Of a stretch of 64,000 nt of DNA, positions 60,376 through 64,000 are shown in pieces. Position numbers and translations under genes: made by a program. The DNA comes from Spiro-02 sp034114085. GTDB lineage: Bacteria > Spirochaetota > Spirochaetia > Sphaerochaetales > Sphaerochaetaceae. Position 1 is the stretch's first letter; each line of letters starts with the position of its first letter. The notes below the pieces were generated by a model that was not told the DNA's origin, did no database searches, and saw only the letters and a program-made list of their open reading frames with translations. The DNA lies in NCBI GenBank assembly GCA_034114085.1, contig JAXEWB010000081.1:1-64000 (forward strand), read 5' to 3'.

Positions 60376-61494
60376 ATGGACAAGGTGCGAATTGGAATCA
60401 TCGGATATGGGAAGATGGGGTCGCAGCATACACGGGCGTTCCTCGACGGTAAAGTCCCGAACGCCGTATTGACGGCTATCGCGGATATCGACCCGAAACA
60501 GGTGGCGAAGGCGCGGGAGTGCTGCGGGGATTCCGTCGCCTATTTCGACAGCGCCGAAGCGTTGATCCATTCTGGAACTTGTGACGCTATTATTCCGACC
60601 GTGCCTCACTATTATCATCCTGTCTATGCGGTCGAGGCGTTTAGAGCCGGTCTGCATGCGCTGTGTGAAAAGCCCGCGGGCGTCTATACGAAGCAGGTGG
60701 AGGAGATGAACCGTGTCGCGAAAGAAAGCGGCATGGTGTTCGGAGTCATGTTCAACCAGCGGACCAACCCCCTTTACCAGAAAGCGAGGGATCTGGTGCA
60801 AGGAGGTGAGTTGGGCCGTATCATCCATACCAACTGGATTATCACCAGTTGGTTTCGCGCCCAGAGCTATTACGACAGGAGTTCTTGGCGCGCCACTTGG
60901 GCCGGAGAGGGCGGTGGTGTGCTGTTGAACCAGAATCCCCATAACCTTGACTTGTGGCAATGGATCTGCGGCATGCCGTCGAGGGTCAAGGCCGAGGTCT
61001 ATTATGGCAAGCACCGTACCATCGAGGTCGAGGATGACGTCTATGCGTTGTTCGAGTACCCCAATGGCGCCACGGGGTCCTATATCACGACTATCGCCGA
61101 CGCTCCTGGAACGAATCGGCTTGAGATTACCGGCTCTCAGGGAAAGCTGGTGGTCGAAAACGACACGATTACGTTCTGGCGCTTGCGTGAGTCGTCGGAT
61201 GATTTCAACGCCCGTTTCACTGGTGAGATCGGGCAGCCTGAATGTTGGAAATGCGAGATTCCCGTCAAGGGGACCTATACGTCTCACCCCGGTGTAATCA
61301 AGAATTTCTGCGACGCGATCCTGACGGGCTCCCCGTTGCTTGCGCCTGGCGAAGACGGTATCAAGGGGCTGTCCATTTCCAATGCCATCCACCTTTCCTC
61401 GTGGACTGGCGGCGGTTGGGTGGATTTGCCTGTTGACGGGGATCTGTTCTATAAGCTGCTCGCTGAGAAATGCGGTGGTCGGGTGCCTGTCTGA
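60376..61494 (+). CDS. Gfo/Idh/MocA family oxidoreductase
   Basis: This is a 372-residue NAD(P) oxidoreductase. The Rossmann fold is VRIGIIGYGKMGSQHTRAFL, the EKP motif is ALCEKPAGVYTKQVEEMNRV, and the catalytic-domain region is GEGGGVLLNQNPHNLDLWQW with the family's NQxxHxxD-type block (NQNPHNLD) holding the Asp/His acid-base pair. This motif fits dehydrogenases and isomerases of sugars and inositols. The start at 60376 has AAGGAG 9 nt upstream; an in-frame ATG at 60325 is less supported. Confidence 0.9.
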   Translation: MDKVRIGIIGYGKMGSQHTRAFLDGKVPNAVLTAIADIDPKQVAKARECCGDSVAYFDSAEALIHSGTCDAIIPTVPHYYHPVYAVEAFRAGLHALCEKPAGVYTKQVEEMNRVAKESGMVFGVMFNQRTNPLYQKARDLVQGGELGRIIHTNWIITSWFRAQSYYDRSSWRATWAGEGGGVLLNQNPHNLDLWQWICGMPSRVKAEVYYGKHRTIEVEDDVYALFEYPNGATGSYITTIADAPGTNRLEITGSQGKLVVENDTITFWRLRESSDDFNARFTGEIGQPECWKCEIPVKGTYTSHPGVIKNFCDAILTGSPLLAPGEDGIKGLSISNAIHLSSWTGGGWVDLPVDGDLFYKLLAEKCGGRVPV

Positions 61495-61520
61495 AAATCG
61501 TCTGTGTAGGGGAGGGGCAA

Positions 61521-63800
61521 ATGGGCGTCGCGCATGAGAAAAATAAGTTCAAGCGGAGTATCCTTGTTCGATGGGGATACTCCTATCTCATCGTATGCGT
61601 GATCCCGCTCGTGCTGTTCATCATCTTTGCCGCGACCTGCCTTTCCTTGGTAAATAGGAATATTTCCTATACCAACTCGGTAGCCGTCCAGTTCGTTCGC
61701 AGAGAGTTTGACACGGTTTTCGCCCAGGCAAATTCGGTATGTGAGAATGTATTGCTCAATACGCAGTTTCAGGCATTGGACACTGTTTCGTCTACAAGTG
61801 AACTTGAACCGCTATATCTGTTCGAGACGACTATGAGCCTGAGGCATCTGATTAACGGGTACGGCGCGGTTCTCGACTGCATGCTCTATTCTCCGAAGCT
61901 CGACCTTTATATCTCCGGGGAACGTTGGGGGAGCATCAGTGATTTTTATCAGCGGGATGAATACGATCTTTCCTATGAGAAGCAACGGATTGACGACATA
62001 TTCAGGACTGAACGGAATGTCCTGCATATAGAAGATGCCTCCCGTGTCCTCCCCGGAGGCAAGAAGCAACAGCGTCTTCTTGTTCTGAGGCCGTTGAGTT
62101 ATGTCCGGGCCGGCAACGTCCTTGATTTCTACGCAGCGTTCCTCGTTGATATCTCCGACTTGTTGCCATCAGAACTTGACGACTACCATGACCTGATGAT
62201 CGTCAACGCCGTCTCCGATGAAGTGTTGTTTGACTTTACAGGGGAATACTCCCAAGGTGCGCATGTGGCGGATCTTGCATCAATCGAATTAGGATCCAGC
62301 GTATTGAAAGGAGGAAAGATTGTCACCGCGGGAAGATCGGAACTGGCCAATGTCAAATATCTGGTGATGGTTGACAAAGGAACGTATTTCCATTTCGTGT
62401 ATCTTGTGCTGATATTTGCGTTCTTGTCGTTCTTCCTTGCGATAATCGGCGGTCTGCTTGCCGTCTGGCGTCGCATGAATAGGGAATGGTCCATCTATGA
62501 ACAGGCCATTACGGCATCCGGAACGGACGTCAACAACGATTCAGTTCCCGAAAACGCCTATTCTCCGTTTGTTTCTTCTGTATCCCGGCTCAAGGAGGAA
62601 CAGGAAGGGATGAGCCTCATGATTCGGCAGCAGACGGAATCGCTGAAGGAACACATGCTTTCCAAGCTTGTGGAACGTTCTAACGGTCCTATCAGCATGG
62701 AGGCTTTGAAGGAATGCGGCATCAACCTGATTTCTGACCGGTTCCTCGTTCTGCTGGTCGCCCCCGTGGACGGCCATTCCGTTTCAGAATTGGAAGATTT
62801 GTTGATTTCCTCCTTGAGTTCTTCGTCGGTGGTCATTCTGCCGTTTTTTTCCGCGCATGGCGCGGCGTTCATTCTCAACCCTGCTTTTGATGGGGGGGAT
62901 TCAGCATTCTGTTTATCATTCGCCGAGCGGATGAAAAACCTTCTTTCCGACGACCAGTACGGAATACTGAATATCGCGGCATCGAACCTGAGTGTCGGAT
63001 TGTGCACGTTGGGAGAGGCCTATCTTGAAGCGATCAACGTCCTTGAGTATCAGCGTAATGTTTCCAGTCGGGAGTTCCTGCTCTATCGCGATGTTCTTGA
63101 AATGACGAATCAGATGAATTTCAACTATACTACCGAGCATGAACTCAAACTTTCCGAAGCGATTCAGTCTGGCGACGCAATCGAGTCGGTACGTATAGTT
63201 GACAACCTGATCATCGACAATCGCGCGATGGGAGTCTCTCCCCGTGGTCTGCGGTACCTGTTGTTCAGCGTTACCGGTACCATACTTCGTACCGCCAATA
63301 AGTTTGATGATCGTTTCAGCGGTTTTTTACCGGTTATTTCCTTTTCTCCGATTATCCAGTCTGACAATTTTGAACGCTCGCACCATGAAGTGGACGAAGT
63401 CATAGAACGGCTGTGCGACGCGGTACTCGCGGTTGAAAGCCGATATGAAGATTCATCAGGGGAGGACTATGCCATCTATCGCAAGGCGTTTGCCGAAATC
63501 CAGGCTGGATATGCCGACCCGATGCTGAATGTTTCGTTGCTGGCCGACCGGCTTGGCGTATCCATCGTCTATCTGTCGCGGGCGTTCAAGAAGTACCACA
63601 ACATGAATATTTCCGACTATATCACCTCCTATCGCATCTCCGTTGCGAAAAAATTGCTTTCCGAAGGCGCTCTTGTCGGCGATGTCGTCTTTCTGTGTGG
63701 ATTTGGAAGTTTGCGTACGTTCCTTCGTGTATTCAAGAAATTCGAACATATCACTCCTGGACAGTACAGGTCCATGAGCAAGGAGGATGGGAATGGCTAG
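61521..63800 (+). CDS. Membrane-anchored AraC-family transcriptional regulator
   Basis: This is a 759-residue one-protein sensor-regulator. Helix 1 is at about residues 17-40 (YLIVCVIPLVLFIIFAATC) and helix 2 at about 290-312 (FVYLVLIFAFLSFFLAIIGG). They bracket an external Cache-like sensor domain. A cytoplasmic middle region follows, and the C-terminal AraC double helix-turn-helix holds SLLADRLGVSIVYLSRAFKK and ending VFKKFEHITPGQYR. Such YesN/membrane AraC regulators sense extracellular sugars and activate adjacent transport and lyase genes. GGAGGGG lies before the ATG. It is placed inside the operon, 26 nt after the oxidoreductase. Confidence 0.88.
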   Translation: MGVAHEKNKFKRSILVRWGYSYLIVCVIPLVLFIIFAATCLSLVNRNISYTNSVAVQFVRREFDTVFAQANSVCENVLLNTQFQALDTVSSTSELEPLYLFETTMSLRHLINGYGAVLDCMLYSPKLDLYISGERWGSISDFYQRDEYDLSYEKQRIDDIFRTERNVLHIEDASRVLPGGKKQQRLLVLRPLSYVRAGNVLDFYAAFLVDISDLLPSELDDYHDLMIVNAVSDEVLFDFTGEYSQGAHVADLASIELGSSVLKGGKIVTAGRSELANVKYLVMVDKGTYFHFVYLVLIFAFLSFFLAIIGGLLAVWRRMNREWSIYEQAITASGTDVNNDSVPENAYSPFVSSVSRLKEEQEGMSLMIRQQTESLKEHMLSKLVERSNGPISMEALKECGINLISDRFLVLLVAPVDGHSVSELEDLLISSLSSSSVVILPFFSAHGAAFILNPAFDGGDSAFCLSFAERMKNLLSDDQYGILNIAASNLSVGLCTLGEAYLEAINVLEYQRNVSSREFLLYRDVLEMTNQMNFNYTTEHELKLSEAIQSGDAIESVRIVDNLIIDNRAMGVSPRGLRYLLFSVTGTILRTANKFDDRFSGFLPVISFSPIIQSDNFERSHHEVDEVIERLCDAVLAVESRYEDSSGEDYAIYRKAFAEIQAGYADPMLNVSLLADRLGVSIVYLSRAFKKYHNMNISDYITSYRISVAKKLLSEGALVGDVVFLCGFGSLRTFLRVFKKFEHITPGQYRSMSKEDGNG

Positions 63801-64000
63801 GTTGCGGGTCGCCGTCGTCGGGTGTGGCGCGGTGTCAAAGAATCATGGGAGGGCTCTCGCCGGAAATCCTCTGGCGGAATTGGTTTATGCCGTGGACGTG
63901 GACCGACGGAAAGCGGAGGCTTTCTGCGTGGAATATGGCGGTTCCCCTCTCGATGACTATCACGATTTGTTCACAGGGGATACCGTTGACGTCGTGCATG
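63793..64000 (+). CDS. Gfo/Idh/MocA family oxidoreductase (N-terminal part)
   Basis: This is a partial gene running off the right edge, with 69 codons visible. It starts MARLRVAVVGCGAVSKNHGR, a Rossmann nucleotide-binding motif, and continues PLAELVYAVDVDRRKAEAF. AGGAGG lies 6 nt upstream, and the ATG overlaps the AraC-family stop by 8 nt. It is the third oxidoreductase of this family in the locus, so the operon extends beyond the window. Confidence 0.85.
   Translation, partial: MARLRVAVVGCGAVSKNHGRALAGNPLAELVYAVDVDRRKAEAFCVEYGGSPLDDYHDLFTGDTVDVVH

Overview
The window looks like chromosomal DNA from a spirochaete, closest in style to Sphaerochaeta and relatives. GC is a little above 50%. Five binding proteins carry the leader style common there: a short hydrophobic run ending in FAGG or FAAGSSE. 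Two cell-wall genes (a MurD ligase and a FemX-like transferase) are present. No rRNA, convincing tRNA, CRISPR array or intact insertion sequence was seen. Family names come from recognised motifs, not database searches.

Layout. 1-2.4 kb: the start of an RNA m5C methyltransferase gene, then a CcdA/TlpA-type thiol-redox operon. 2.6-4.5 kb: a small eroding cluster with two intact SAM methyltransferases, a truncated third, and a fragment of a membrane protein. 4.5-6.3 kb: hemolysin III family and UPF0316 membrane proteins. 6.4-12.1 kb: a polar amino acid ABC transporter (ATPase, permease, two paralogous binding proteins) interrupted by an oxidoreductase gene. Its promoters share an ARG-box-like element with argG at 32 kb, so arginine or another basic amino acid is the likely substrate. 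12.1-25.7 kb: DUF212 and MFS membrane proteins; aconitase, isocitrate dehydrogenase and, nearby, citrate synthase, which together make 2-oxoglutarate; a MerR-controlled aldo/keto reductase; HAD, HIBADH-like, ArsR, flavodoxin-ferredoxin, TrmO and MerR genes. 25.9-32.4 kb: a BMP-type (nucleoside-like) ABC importer and argG. 32.7-36 kb: an ABC-2 exporter pair and a lipoprotein. 36-39.3 kb: a remnant of a phage- or ICE-type polyvalent toxin-like protein. 39.4-47.6 kb: a HAD phosphatase, hflKC, metG, femX, murD and a 29-residue basic protein.

47.8-64 kb is a carbohydrate locus: a GH43 glycosidase, CUT1 permeases (LplB/YtcP type) with their binding protein, a DlgD-like reductase, two TIM-barrel epimerases, a cytoplasmic heparinase II/III-family lyase, three Gfo/Idh/MocA oxidoreductases, a membrane-anchored AraC-family regulator, and, unusually, a dihydroorotate/dihydropyrimidine dehydrogenase-like flavoprotein with two [4Fe-4S] sites. 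The likely flow is import of a uronate-containing oligosaccharide, intracellular cleavage, then several redox and epimerisation steps. The locus has no transporter ATPase, kinase or aldolase, so these must be supplied from elsewhere.

The strongest candidates for something new are the PreA-like enzyme in the uronate locus, the ARG-box-like elements joining argG to the transporter, a set of promoters placed so that mRNAs would be leaderless, and the polyvalent gene split by an 8-bp slippage repeat.
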